Shown here: piece by piece, positions 32,427-42,612 of the stretch
How the letters are laid out: every line of letters starts with the position of its first letter
How positions within the stretch are numbered: position 1 is the first letter of the stretch
DNA from: Allochromatium tepidum
GTDB lineage: Bacteria; Pseudomonadota; Gammaproteobacteria; Chromatiales; Chromatiaceae
Length of the DNA: 64,000 nt
Assembly (NCBI RefSeq): GCF_018409545.1
Contig: NZ_AP024563.1
Location: 3,030,001 to 3,094,000, forward strand
Direction: 5' to 3'
Made by a program: the position numbers and the translations under genes
The notes under the pieces: generated by a model
Database searches by the model: none
The model's input: the letters and a program-made list of their open reading frames with translations, nothing else
What the model was told of the DNA's origin: nothing

Positions 32427-33730
32427 CCCGTTCCGAATACAGACGCCGCCGCCGGACACTGGCTAAGACCATCGGCCCGGAGGCACTCGCCATCCTGCCG
32501 GCGGCGCGCGAGGTGACGCGCAATCGCGACGTCCACTACCCTTTCCGTCAGAGCAGCGACTTCAGCTATCTGACCGGCTTCCCCGAACCGGATGCCTGGC
32601 TGGTGATCGCCCCCAGGCGCAAGGAGGGCGAATTCGTCCTCTTCTGCCGTCCGCGCGATCCGGAGCGCGAGCAGTGGGATGGAGCGCGTCTCGGGGTCGA
32701 GGGCGCGGTCGATGACTTCGGCGCCGACGAGGCCCATCCGCTGAGTGAACTCGATACGGTGATGCCGACGCTCATCGACGGGCGTCGACGGCTCTACTAT
32801 CCGATCGGCACGGACTCGATGCTGGACGCCCAGGTCATGGGCTGGGTCAGGCAGGTGCGCGCCAAGGCGCGGACAGGTGCCGTCGCGCCCGAGACCTTCG
32901 TCACCCTCGAATCCGTGCTGCATGAGCAGCGTCTCATCAAGAGTCCGGCCGAAATCGCCGTCATGCGCCGTGCGGCTAAGATCTCAGCGCGCGCACACAG
33001 CGAACTGATGCGTCTGTGCCGCCCCGGTCTGAACGAATCACGGCTGGAGGCCGAGTTCCAGCACCGATGCGCGCTGGCCGGCGCACGGCATCCGGCCTAT
33101 CCGAGCATCGTCGCCGGCGGCGAGCACGCCTGTGTGCTGCACTATATCGAGAACTCCGCCCCATTGCGCGAAGGCGATCTGGTGCTGATCGACGCCGGAT
33201 GCGAGCTGGACGGCTATGCCTCGGACATCACCCGCACCTTTCCGGTCAATGGCCGTTTCACGCCGGCCCAGCGTACCATCTACGATCTGGTGCTGAAGGC
33301 ACAGCGGGCCGCGATCGAGCGTGCGCGTCCGGGGCGACACTGGAACGAACCGCACGAAGCGGCGGTCAAGGTGTTGACCAAGGGCCTGGTGGAATTGGGT
33401 ATCCTGAACGGCAAGACCAAGGATCTGATCAAGGACGAGGCGCACAAGCCCTACTATATGCACCGCACCGGCCACTGGCTGGGCATGGACGTGCACGACG
33501 TCGGCGCCTACAAGCGCGACGGCGACTGGCGCGAACTGGAGCCGGGCATGGTGCTGACCGTGGAGCCTGGGCTCTATCTGTCGCACGACGAGGCCGTGCC
33601 CCAACCCTATCGCGGCATCGGTGTGCGGATCGAGGACGACGTGCTCATCACCGAGCAGGGCCACGAGATCCTGTCGGACGCGGTGCCCAAGGAGCCCGAG
33701 GCGATCGAGTCACTGATGCAGCGAGGTTGA
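32423..33730 (+). CDS. pepP: Xaa-Pro aminopeptidase PepP
   Basis: A 435-residue M24B metallopeptidase removing N-terminal residues before proline. The N-terminal domain (about 1-170) carries FRQSSDFSYLTGFPEPDA; the pita-bread domain holds the dinuclear metal ligands in LIDAGCELDGYASDITRTF, HRTGHWLGMDVHD, LTVEPGLY and GVRIEDDVL. Starts at ATG 32423 in a four-base overlap with ygfB, in the conserved ygfB-pepP-ubiH-ubiI order. Confidence 0.96.
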   Translation: MTRSEYRRRRRTLAKTIGPEALAILPAAREVTRNRDVHYPFRQSSDFSYLTGFPEPDAWLVIAPRRKEGEFVLFCRPRDPEREQWDGARLGVEGAVDDFGADEAHPLSELDTVMPTLIDGRRRLYYPIGTDSMLDAQVMGWVRQVRAKARTGAVAPETFVTLESVLHEQRLIKSPAEIAVMRRAAKISARAHSELMRLCRPGLNESRLEAEFQHRCALAGARHPAYPSIVAGGEHACVLHYIENSAPLREGDLVLIDAGCELDGYASDITRTFPVNGRFTPAQRTIYDLVLKAQRAAIERARPGRHWNEPHEAAVKVLTKGLVELGILNGKTKDLIKDEAHKPYYMHRTGHWLGMDVHDVGAYKRDGDWRELEPGMVLTVEPGLYLSHDEAVPQPYRGIGVRIEDDVLITEQGHEILSDAVPKEPEAIESLMQRG

Positions 33731-33732
33731 GG

Positions 33733-34965
33733 ATGGCCGAATTCGACGTGGTGATCGTGGGCGGTGGTCTGGTCGGCGGCAGTCTGGCCAATGCGCTGCG
33801 CGACCTGCCGTTGCGGGTGGCGCTGGTCGAATCGGCCCCCGTGCATGCCTCGAACAAACCGAGTCCGGACGAGCGCGTGATTGCGCTGTCGCTCGGCAGT
33901 CGGCGGATCTTCGGCGGACTCGGCGTCTGGCCGGCCATCGCGCCCGTGGCCGAACCCATCCTGAGCGTGCATATCTCGGATCGCGGTCACTGCGGCTTCA
34001 CCCGGCTCGAACGCCATGAGGCCGGCGTCGAGGCGTTCGGCTATGTGACGCCGGCGCGCGTCATGGATCTGGCGCTCCAGGAAGCGCTCGAACCGGCGTC
34101 CAACATCCGGACCCTGCGCCCGGCCCGGTTGCTCGATCATCAGGTCGGTCCTACAGGCGTCGCGCTGGACATCCAGGTCGGGGACGAACGCCGGCGCATC
34201 ACGACCCGGTTGCTGGTGGCCGCCGACGGCGGTGACTCCGGCGTGCGCGAACGGCTCGGACTCCAGGTCGACGGACATGACTACGGACAGGACGCGGTCG
34301 TCACCACCGTGCTGGCGGATCGACCCCGCCCCGGTCAGGCCTTCGAGCGCTTCACCGACACCGGCCCCCTGGCCATGCTGCCGATGCCCGGCGGACGCTA
34401 TTCGGTGGTCTGGACCTGTCGACCGACCGAGACGGCCGACCTGCTCTCGCTCACCGAGGCCGATTTCATCGCCCGTCTGCAAGCGCGTTTCGGCTGGCGT
34501 CTCGGACGGTTGAGCGCGCCCTCGCCGCGTCAAGCCTATCCGCTCAAGCTCAAGCTGGTGCGCGAGACCATCCACGAGCGTCTGGTGCTGATCGGCAATG
34601 CCGCCCACACCCTGCATCCGGTCGCCGGTCAGGGCTTCAATCTGGGTCTACGCGATGTCGCCGCGCTCGCCGAGGCGCTGGGCGAGGCGGCTCGACAGGG
34701 TAACGACCCAGGTTCGGCCAACACGCTCGCCGACTACGCCCACTGGCGCGGACGCGATCAGGCCGACACCGCGCGGTTGACCGATACCCTGGCGCGGCTG
34801 TTCGTGGTGCCCTGGCGTCCGGTGCGCATCGCGCGCAATCTGGGACTGCTGGGCGTCGATCTGCTGCCCGCCGCGCGCCGACGGCTGGCGCGACGCTTCA
34901 TGGGACTCGACGGCTCGCTGCCGCGTCTGGCCCGTGGTCTGCCGTTGGAGACGCCTCATGTCTGA
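33733..34965 (+). CDS. ubiH: 2-octaprenyl-6-methoxyphenol hydroxylase UbiH
   Basis: A 410-residue FAD monooxygenase of ubiquinone synthesis. Dinucleotide motif VIVGGGLVGGS near 6-16, the DG motif VAADGGDSGVRERL, and the second FAD motif LIGNAAHTLHPVAGQGFNLGL, where Asn replaces the more usual Asp (GD). GGTTGAGG gives a ribosome site across the end of pepP. Overlaps the start of the next ubi gene by eight bases. Confidence 0.93.
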   Translation: MAEFDVVIVGGGLVGGSLANALRDLPLRVALVESAPVHASNKPSPDERVIALSLGSRRIFGGLGVWPAIAPVAEPILSVHISDRGHCGFTRLERHEAGVEAFGYVTPARVMDLALQEALEPASNIRTLRPARLLDHQVGPTGVALDIQVGDERRRITTRLLVAADGGDSGVRERLGLQVDGHDYGQDAVVTTVLADRPRPGQAFERFTDTGPLAMLPMPGGRYSVVWTCRPTETADLLSLTEADFIARLQARFGWRLGRLSAPSPRQAYPLKLKLVRETIHERLVLIGNAAHTLHPVAGQGFNLGLRDVAALAEALGEAARQGNDPGSANTLADYAHWRGRDQADTARLTDTLARLFVVPWRPVRIARNLGLLGVDLLPAARRRLARRFMGLDGSLPRLARGLPLETPHV

Positions 34966-36241
34966 CACTCGAACCGACTTCGATGTGGTCGTGGTCGGCG
35001 GCGGCATGGTCGGCGCCGCCTTTGCCGCCGCCTTCTCGGGTCACGGATGCTCGATCGCCGTCGTCGAATCCTTTGAGCCCGTCCGTAGCTGGCCGCTCGG
35101 CGAGATCGATGCACGGGTCTCGGCCTTGAATCGGGCCAGTCAGTATCTCCTGGAGCGACTCGAAGTCTGGGACGGCATCCGGGAACTCGGGGTGAGTCCC
35201 TATCGCGAGATGCATGTCTGGGACGCGCTCAGCGGCGCCCAGATCCACTTTGACAGTCAGGCGCTCGGCGAGCCGGATCTGGGGCACATCGTCGAGAATC
35301 GCGTCATCCAGCGTGTGCTGTGGGAGCATCTCGAAAACGCCGATGATGTCCGGCTCTTCTGTCCGACGGGGATCGTCGACCTGGAGATCGACGCCGAGGG
35401 TTCGCGCCTGATCCTCAGCGACGGTCGCGCGATCACCGCCCGGTTACTGGTCGGCGCTGACGGGCGCGATTCGCCGGTACGCACCCTGGCCGGCATCGAG
35501 ACCGAGGGCTGGGACTATGGCCAGCGCGCCATCGTCGCCCATGTTCGCCCCGCCGAACGGCATCGCGAAACGGCCTGGCAGCGCTTCCTGCCGACCGGCC
35601 CGCTGGCGCTGCTGCCGCTGGCCGACGGGCGCTGTTCGATCGTGTGGTCGGCCGATGACGCGCGCGCGGCAGAACTCATGGCGCTCGACGATGCCGCCTT
35701 CTCGTCCGCGCTGAGCGAAGCCTCCGAACTGAAGCTCGGCCCCCTGACGCTCGACAGCCGGCGCGTCGCCATCCCGCTGCGGCTGCAACACGCCAAGACC
35801 TATGTGCGTCCGGGCGTCGCGCTCATCGGCGATGCCGCCCATGCCATTCATCCGCTCGCCGGTCAGGGCGTCAATCTCGGCTTCATGGATGCCGCCGCCC
35901 TGATCTCGGCCCTGGAGACCGGACTGGCGCATGGGCGCGACCTCGCCGGACTCTGGACCCTACGCCGTTACGAGCGGGCGCGGCGCGGTGAGAACCAGCG
36001 CATGCTCCAGGTGATGGATCTCTTCAAGCGCTTCTTCGGTCACGAGGAACCGGCCGTGGTGCGCCTGCGCGGACTGGGCCTGAGCGCGACCGATCGCCTG
36101 GAGCCGCTCAAACGGCTGATCATGCGGCAGGCGCTTGGGCTCGGACGCGAGCCCGGCGCCGGCGGCGGGTATGAACTCTGTACGCCGCGACCCGAGGTCG
36201 CCGGCACCGTACCGCCGAACCGTCATGGGCGATCGGTATAA
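34958..36241 (+). CDS. ubiI: Ubiquinone FAD hydroxylase, UbiI/VisC type
   Basis: A 427-residue class A flavin monooxygenase, paralogous to the preceding UbiH. N-terminal VVVGGGMVGAAFAAAF, central VGADGRDSPVRTLAG and WDYGQRAIVAHV, and LIGDAAHAIHPLAGQGVNLGF. By position and best match in memory it is the C5-hydroxylase UbiI (VisC), though UbiL/UbiM-type specificity cannot be excluded. The last 30 residues are rich in Pro/Gly and extend past the family's usual end. Confidence 0.9.
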   Translation: MSDTRTDFDVVVVGGGMVGAAFAAAFSGHGCSIAVVESFEPVRSWPLGEIDARVSALNRASQYLLERLEVWDGIRELGVSPYREMHVWDALSGAQIHFDSQALGEPDLGHIVENRVIQRVLWEHLENADDVRLFCPTGIVDLEIDAEGSRLILSDGRAITARLLVGADGRDSPVRTLAGIETEGWDYGQRAIVAHVRPAERHRETAWQRFLPTGPLALLPLADGRCSIVWSADDARAAELMALDDAAFSSALSEASELKLGPLTLDSRRVAIPLRLQHAKTYVRPGVALIGDAAHAIHPLAGQGVNLGFMDAAALISALETGLAHGRDLAGLWTLRRYERARRGENQRMLQVMDLFKRFFGHEEPAVVRLRGLGLSATDRLEPLKRLIMRQALGLGREPGAGGGYELCTPRPEVAGTVPPNRHGRSV

Positions 36242-36303
36242 GATTGGGTTTTCAGCTTTCAGCCGCTCGACATCTACTGCAACGCAACGAGGGGGAATCA
36301 ATC

Positions 36304-37557
36304 GTGCCAGCCAAGAATGCCTTCTATGCCCAATCCGGCGGCGTGACCGCCGTCATCAATGCCTCGGCCTGCGGTGTGATCGAGACCGCGCGCCGCCACA
36401 CGGACAAGATCGCCAATGTCTACGCCGGACGCAACGGCATCATCGGCGCGCTCACCGAGGATCTGATCGATACCAGCCTGGAGTCCGATGAGGCCATTGC
36501 GGCACTGCGCTACACGCCCTCCGGTGCCTTCGGTTCCTGCCGCTACAAGTTGAAGAGCCTGGAGGCCAACCGGCGCGAATACGAGCGGTTGATCGAGGTC
36601 TTCAAGGCCCACGACATCGGTTACTTCTTCTACAACGGCGGCGGCGACTCGGCCGACACCTGCTACAAGGTCTCGCAGCTCTCCGAGAGCCTGGGCTATC
36701 CGGTACAGGCCATCCATGTGCCCAAGACGGTCGACAACGATCTGCCGATCACCGACAACTGCCCCGGCTTCGGCTCGGCGGCCAAGTACATCGCGACCTC
36801 GGCGCTGGAGGCGTCTTACGACGTGCGCTCCATGGCCAAGACCTCGACCAAGGTCTTCGTACTCGAAGTCATGGGCCGTCACGCCGGCTGGATCGCCGCC
36901 GCCGCCGGCCTGATCGAGGATCACGGCATCCCGGTGCTCATCCTCTTCCCCGAGATCGAGTTCGATCAGGAACGCTTCCTGGCCGCCGTCAAGGCCAAGG
37001 TCGAGCAGTACGGCTATTGCACCGTGGTGGTCTCGGAAGGCGCCAAGTATCCGGACGGACGCTTCCTGGCCGAACAGGGCACGCGCGATGCCTTCGGACA
37101 CGCCCAGCTCGGCGGCGCGGCACCGGTCGTGGCCAACATGGTCAAGGAGGCCACGGGCTACAAGTTCCACTGGGCGGTGGCCGACTATCTCCAGCGCGCG
37201 GCGCGTCATCTGGCGTCCAAGACCGATGTCGAGCAGGCCTATGCCATGGGCCGCGCGGCGGTCGAGTTCGCGCTCGCCGGTCACAATGCCGTGATGCCCA
37301 CGGTCAAGCGTCTGAGCAACGATCCCTATGCCTGGGAGGTCGGCGAGGCGCCGCTGTCGGAAGTGGCCAACGTCGAGAAGTTCATGCCGCGCGACTTCAT
37401 CTCCGAGGACGGCTTCGGCATCACGCCGGTCTGCAAGCAGTATCTGACCCCGCTCATCCAGGGCGAGGACTATCCGCCCTTCGAGCACGGTCTGCCCAAG
37501 TACGTCACGCTCAAGAACGCCCCGGTCGAGCGCAAGCTCGGGGTGTTCGAGCTTTAA
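36304..37557 (+). CDS. pfp: Pyrophosphate-dependent 6-phosphofructokinase
   Basis: A 417-residue PfkA-family enzyme using pyrophosphate (EC 2.7.1.90). The GGGDS segment in FYNGGGDSADTCYK carries Asp where ATP enzymes have Gly, and PKTVDNDLPITDN has the Lys typical of PPi enzymes; EVMGRHAGWIAAAAGL follows. The reaction is reversible and works in glycolysis, gluconeogenesis and possibly sedoheptulose steps of the Calvin cycle. GTG 36304 has GAGGGGG eight bases upstream. A soluble pyrophosphatase gene follows at once. Confidence 0.94.
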   Translation: MPAKNAFYAQSGGVTAVINASACGVIETARRHTDKIANVYAGRNGIIGALTEDLIDTSLESDEAIAALRYTPSGAFGSCRYKLKSLEANRREYERLIEVFKAHDIGYFFYNGGGDSADTCYKVSQLSESLGYPVQAIHVPKTVDNDLPITDNCPGFGSAAKYIATSALEASYDVRSMAKTSTKVFVLEVMGRHAGWIAAAAGLIEDHGIPVLILFPEIEFDQERFLAAVKAKVEQYGYCTVVVSEGAKYPDGRFLAEQGTRDAFGHAQLGGAAPVVANMVKEATGYKFHWAVADYLQRAARHLASKTDVEQAYAMGRAAVEFALAGHNAVMPTVKRLSNDPYAWEVGEAPLSEVANVEKFMPRDFISEDGFGITPVCKQYLTPLIQGEDYPPFEHGLPKYVTLKNAPVERKLGVFEL

Positions 37558-37652
37558 GGATTGAGATCATCAAGACTCGTTTGGACTATAATTGACGTTT
37601 CTGCCGCCTCGGCGGCGAAACGTCGCAGTCCGACTCACTCAAAGGCCCTTTC

Positions 37653-38201
37653 ATGGATCTGTCCAAGGTTTCGCGCGGGGACAACGTCCCCTATATCCTC
37701 AACGTCATCATCGAGATCCCGGCCCATTCGGAGCCGGTGAAGTACGAGATGGACAAGTCGACCGGCGCCATGTTCGTCGATCGCTTCATGTCCACGGCCA
37801 TGCACTATCCCTGCAACTATGGCTATGTCCCGCACACCCTGTCCTCCGACGGCGACCCGGTCGACGTGCTGGTGGTCACGCCCTATCCGCTGATTCCGGG
37901 CTCGGTCATCAAGTGCCGTCCGATCGGCGTGCTCAAGATGACCGACGAGTCGGGCGACGACGCCAAGATCCTGGCGCTGCCGGTCGACAAGCTCTACAAG
38001 GGCTATCGTCAGGTCGAGAGCTTCCGCGACATGCCGCAGCATCTGCTCGACCAGATCGCGCACTTCTTCGAGCACTACAAGGATCTCGACGAAGGCAAGT
38101 GGGTGCGGATCGCCGGTTGGGGTGATCGTGAGGAGGCCTGTCAGGAGATCCTGGCCAGCGTCAAGATGTTCGAGGACGCCCCCGAGAAGCCGGCCTTCTG
38201 A
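37653..38201 (+). CDS. ppa: Soluble inorganic pyrophosphatase
   Basis: A 182-residue family I pyrophosphatase hydrolysing PPi to phosphate with Mg2+. Signatures: [20 protein letters not shown] near 22-41, the metal-binding [11 protein letters not shown] near 67-77 and [14 protein letters not shown] near 148. Length usual for bacterial enzymes (about 175). Lies 95 bases after the PPi-dependent phosphofructokinase and three bases before moaC, so it is partly co-transcribed with both. Confidence 0.96.
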   Translation: MDLSKVSRGDNVPYILNVIIEIPAHSEPVKYEMDKSTGAMFVDRFMSTAMHYPCNYGYVPHTLSSDGDPVDVLVVTPYPLIPGSVIKCRPIGVLKMTDESGDDAKILALPVDKLYKGYRQVESFRDMPQHLLDQIAHFFEHYKDLDEGKWVRIAGWGDREEACQEILASVKMFEDAPEKPAF

Positions 38202-38204
38202 TCG

Positions 38205-38689
38205 ATGCTGACGCACTTTACCCCGAGCGGCGAGGCCCACATGGTCGACGTCGGCTCCAAGCCCGAGACGGTGCGGCGCGCCCTGGCCGAGGGGTGGATC
38301 CGGATGCGGTCCGCGACCCTGGCCCTGATCGAACAGGGCGCACACGCCAAGGGCGATGTGCTCGGGGTCGCGCGGCTGGCCGGTATCATGGGCGCCAAAC
38401 GCACGGCTGATTTGATCCCGCTCTGCCATCCGTTGAGTCTCACCCGCGTCGAGATCGAACTGACGCCCGTCGCCGATGCGTCCGCCGTCCGCTGCCGCGC
38501 TACGGTCGAGACCCTTGACCGCACCGGCGTCGAGATGGAGGCGCTCTGCGCGGTGCAGATCAGCCTGCTGACGATCTATGATATGTGCAAGGCCGTCGAT
38601 CGCGGCATGCGGATCACGGACGTCCGGCTCGTCGAGAAGGCGGGGGGACGCTCCGGGCACTGGAGGTGCGACGACCAAGACTCGACTCG

Positions 38690-38693
<4 letters not shown>
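38205..38693 (+). CDS. moaC: Cyclic pyranopterin monophosphate synthase MoaC
   Basis: A 162-residue MoaC completing cPMP formation in molybdenum cofactor synthesis. Motifs: [33 protein letters not shown] near 65-83, [29 protein letters not shown] (two blocks, with catalytic Asp and Lys). Three bases after ppa; its stop overlaps the engB start. Confidence 0.96.
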
Positions 38694-39370
<677 letters not shown>

Positions 39371-39379
39371 CCGCATCCA

Positions 39380-40075
39380 ATGGCCACGAGCGACCATCCG
39401 GCGACGATCGAATACGGCTCATTGGATGAAGCGCCCGCCTCGGGCGAACGGCCGCCCCCTGCCCGCCCCAGACGTCGGGCACGGCGGCTCGACGCCGAGA
39501 CGCTCGCCTGGGAGCGCGATCTGTTCGTCGGCGGCCCGGTCGCGGTGCTCGTCTGGCGTCCCGAGTCGCGCCGGCCGGTGTGCCATGTCTCACCGAACGT
39601 CGTGCGTATCTTCGGCTATCCGGCCGAGTCGATGATGGACGAGGACTTCCACTACATGGCGCTGATCCACAGCGACGACGTCGATCGGGTCGCCGGCGAG
39701 GTGGTGCGCTATCTCAACGAGGGACGCGACGCCTGGGAGCAACGCTACCGGATCGTCCGCCCGGATGGCCAGGTGCGCCGGCTGTACGACTTCACGGTCG
39801 TGGATCGCGACGATCTGGGTGAACCGCGTCTGCTGCGCGGTTACGTCATGGACGAGACCGAGATGCTCCAGCGCAAGCGCGACTTCCGGACGCTCGCCGA
39901 TGCCATCGCGGACGCGGTCTGGATCAGTGCGGCCGACACCGGACTGCTGTACGCCAATCCGGATCTCCATCGCGCCATCGTCGATCAGGCCGCCGACGGC
40001 ATCGTCCTGATCGATGCCGGGACACTGCGTTCTGAGGTGAGGCCGGATCAGACCGAATCGACCAGTTCCAGATAA
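39380..40075 (+). CDS. PAS-domain protein, apparently a truncated sensor
   Basis: A 231-residue protein: basic Pro/Arg-rich N-terminus, then a complete PAS/PAC unit (about 48-165, VCHVSPNVVRIFGYPAESMM, LIHSDDVDRV, EQRYRIVRPDGQVRRLYDF). After that a second PAS starts (FRTLADAIADAVWISAADTG) but jumps after YANP into the opening of another (DLHRAIVDQAADGIVLIDAGTLR) and stops within 14 residues. No kinase, GGDEF or EAL output domain remains. The last 28 bases overlap the end of the convergent glycosyltransferase gene. It reads as the front of a longer multi-PAS signalling protein that has been cut. Confidence 0.75.
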   Translation: MATSDHPATIEYGSLDEAPASGERPPPARPRRRARRLDAETLAWERDLFVGGPVAVLVWRPESRRPVCHVSPNVVRIFGYPAESMMDEDFHYMALIHSDDVDRVAGEVVRYLNEGRDAWEQRYRIVRPDGQVRRLYDFTVVDRDDLGEPRLLRGYVMDETEMLQRKRDFRTLADAIADAVWISAADTGLLYANPDLHRAIVDQAADGIVLIDAGTLRSEVRPDQTESTSSR

Positions 40076-42612
40076 CGCGCCGCGATGGCACGCCAGTCCA
40101 GCGGTGCGACGAAGGCGCGTGCAGCCGCGCCCAACCGCGCACGGCGTTCGGGATCGGCCAGCAGATCGGCTACGGCCTGGGCGAAGGCGTCGTGGTCGTC
40201 GACGATCAAAGCCTCGACGCCCGAGGTGATCGGGATGCCCTCGGCACCCTTGGCGGTGCTCACCACCGCCAGCCCGGCGGCGAAATAATCCAGGATCTTC
40301 ATGCGCGTGCCGCCGCCCTTCTGCAGGGGCACCACAGCCAGATCCGCCCCCTTCAGATAGGGCGCGACCGACTCGACCGAGCCTGTGAAGCGCAGATGCG
40401 GATGGAGTTCGCGCGCCGGCGGATGCGCACCGATCGCCAGCACCGTCACCGCCACGCCCAAACGTTCGAGTCGCGGCAGGATCTCGCGTGCCATGACCTC
40501 CATCGCCTCCAGGTTCGGCGGATAGAGATAGATGCCGTGATAGACCAGGACGGCATGATCCGCCGGGATGCCGTGGAGCGCGTGGATATTCAGAGGCGCG
40601 GCGCGCTCGAAGCCGTCGAGATCGACCCCGTGCGGGATGTGATGCAGTCGCTCGGGCGCCACGCCGGCGGCCAGCAGACGTTGGCGGTCGGCCTCGGAGA
40701 CGACGACGACGGCATCCGAGCGGTTGCACCAGCCCAGTTCGATCTTGCGCAGCATCTCATAGCCGTGCCGGGACAGATCCGGCACCTGATCGGCCAGACG
40801 CTGATACTCGACATTGTGCTCGACCAGGAGCGCGCGTCCGCCAAGCAGATCGCGCGCCCAGCAGGTCGCGCGCCCATAGGCGGGGAACTCGGCCTGATAG
40901 ACGCGCGCACCGCTACGCAGGGCCAGATAGAGGGTGCGCGCGATGAAACTCCAGTCGGCCGCCGGGTGATAGAGGAAGGCGTCGTCGGCCGGGATGCCCG
41001 AGTCGAGCAGGAAGGCGCGCACCCGCTCCGGGTCCGGCCCGAGCGCACTCAGCCAACGCGGAAAGGTGCGCTCGACGAACCGGCCCTGGCGCACCTCGTG
41101 ATAGCGGACGCGATCCTCGCTGATCAGATAGACGGCCTCGACCGCAAACGACAGGCCCCAGGCGGTGCGCTCGATTTTGACCGCCGCACCATGGTTGGTC
41201 GGACGGATGTCGGAGCGCGAGACCAGGATCACGGCACGGCGCCGACCGAGACGCCCGAGACCGCGCGTCAGGGTCGTCACCGGTGGTTTGAGCCGGGGCC
41301 GCGCCCGACCGAGTGCGGCGCGTGCCAGGGTCTTGAGCCGCGCGGAACCTCGGGGCGGAACCCTGGCCTCTGGGGTCCGGACGGACGGCTCGTGAGGCGC
41401 GGCGGCAGGTTCCTCGACGCTCGGCGGAACGGGAGGCGCGGGCGGTTCCGGATCGATCAGCGGTGCCCCAGGACGGGCGCGGACCGGCGCGGCCAGGAAA
41501 TCCAGGACGGGTCGAAGGGTTCGGCCATAGTGGAAGCGTTCCTCGACCAGTCGCAGCGCATTGGCCGACTTGCGTCCGACCGACTCGGGATGCTCCAGGA
41601 TCGCGGCGATCAGCCCGTCGACGTCCTCGACCCGGTCGACGATCCAGCCGGCGTCATAGTCGCGCACCAGTTCGGCCAGCTCGGTATAGCCGTTGCAGAT
41701 CAGCGGCAGTCCCAGACTCAGGAACTCCATGGCGCGGAACGACTGGCTGTGCCGGCGTTCCGGATTCTCATCGGCCAGTTCCAGCCCGATGTGACACTCA
41801 CGGCGCAAATAGGCGCGCATGGCCCCATAGGGCAGGAGTCCATGACGCTCGACGATCGACTCGGGCCAGGCGCGCTCACGCTCACTGAGTTCCAGCGGCG
41901 GCTGATCGGCGGCATAGACATAGTGACCGGCGAACATCACCAGCCCCGCGCGTCCCTGACCGTGACGCTCCAGCGCCCACACCAGGGGATCGAGCCAGTC
42001 CTCGGTGCGACGCCAGGGCCAGGAGACCCCGCCGGCGACCAGACGCAGGCGCGTGTCCGGCGAATACGTCAGGGGTTCGACGCGCTCGAAGCCCGCCGAG
42101 ATGGGCAGCACATCGATCGGGGCGTCGGCGCGGCAGTCGAATCCGGCCAGGAGCAGCCAGGGCAGCAGAAAGCTCGCCTGGCGCCGGTTGCCGACCAGGA
42201 AGCGGTCGGCGCGCCGATAGCAGGCCAGTGTGCGCCGGACCTCGTCGGCCAGATCCAGATGCTCCTGATACATGGCCTCCAGGATCCGGGGCGCCACCAC
42301 GTCGAGGACGATGGGAATATCGAGCGACTCGGGCAGGCGCTCGATCAGCTCCCAATAGCCCAGGATCAGCGCGTCCGGTGCCTCCTCCGCGATCAGAGCG
42401 GCCAGCGTCTCGCGATCGGCATAGCGACGCGCACGCAGACCGCGTTCGACGATCAGCGGCGTCGGCTCGCCCAGGGCCTCGGGATAGACCTGCACGACGG
42501 CATGACCGGCGGCGATGAGTCCGAGCGCCAGCCCGTGGGCACGCACACTGTTGCCGGAAGCGATGCGCTCGGGGTCGAGCGGCTCGCCGTGGGTGATGAG
42601 CAGGATCTTCAT
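40048..42612 (-). CDS. Two-domain glycosyltransferase (GT4-GT4)
   Basis: An 854-residue cytoplasmic protein with two glycosyltransferase modules. Residues 1-390 are GT-B/GT4-like (MKILLITHGEPLDPE, then MEFLSLGLPLICNG near the donor site). A Pro-rich linker of about 60 residues follows, then a second GT4 unit (about 470-854) with LLVEHNVEYQRLA, VVVSEADRQRLL, HIPHGVDLDGF, LVYHGIYLYPPNLEAM and the donor-site MKILDYFAAGLAVVSTAKGAEGI. ATG 42612 overlaps the stop of the next upstream glycosyltransferase gene, so the two are co-translated. Likely surface-polysaccharide or flagellin glycosylation; the acceptor is unknown. Confidence 0.85.
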   Translation of the reverse strand: MKILLITHGEPLDPERIASGNSVRAHGLALGLIAAGHAVVQVYPEALGEPTPLIVERGLRARRYADRETLAALIAEEAPDALILGYWELIERLPESLDIPIVLDVVAPRILEAMYQEHLDLADEVRRTLACYRRADRFLVGNRRQASFLLPWLLLAGFDCRADAPIDVLPISAGFERVEPLTYSPDTRLRLVAGGVSWPWRRTEDWLDPLVWALERHGQGRAGLVMFAGHYVYAADQPPLELSERERAWPESIVERHGLLPYGAMRAYLRRECHIGLELADENPERRHSQSFRAMEFLSLGLPLICNGYTELAELVRDYDAGWIVDRVEDVDGLIAAILEHPESVGRKSANALRLVEERFHYGRTLRPVLDFLAAPVRARPGAPLIDPEPPAPPVPPSVEEPAAAPHEPSVRTPEARVPPRGSARLKTLARAALGRARPRLKPPVTTLTRGLGRLGRRRAVILVSRSDIRPTNHGAAVKIERTAWGLSFAVEAVYLISEDRVRYHEVRQGRFVERTFPRWLSALGPDPERVRAFLLDSGIPADDAFLYHPAADWSFIARTLYLALRSGARVYQAEFPAYGRATCWARDLLGGRALLVEHNVEYQRLADQVPDLSRHGYEMLRKIELGWCNRSDAVVVVSEADRQRLLAAGVAPERLHHIPHGVDLDGFERAAPLNIHALHGIPADHAVLVYHGIYLYPPNLEAMEVMAREILPRLERLGVAVTVLAIGAHPPARELHPHLRFTGSVESVAPYLKGADLAVVPLQKGGGTRMKILDYFAAGLAVVSTAKGAEGIPITSGVEALIVDDHDAFAQAVADLLADPERRARLGAAARAFVAPLDWRAIAARYLELVDSV

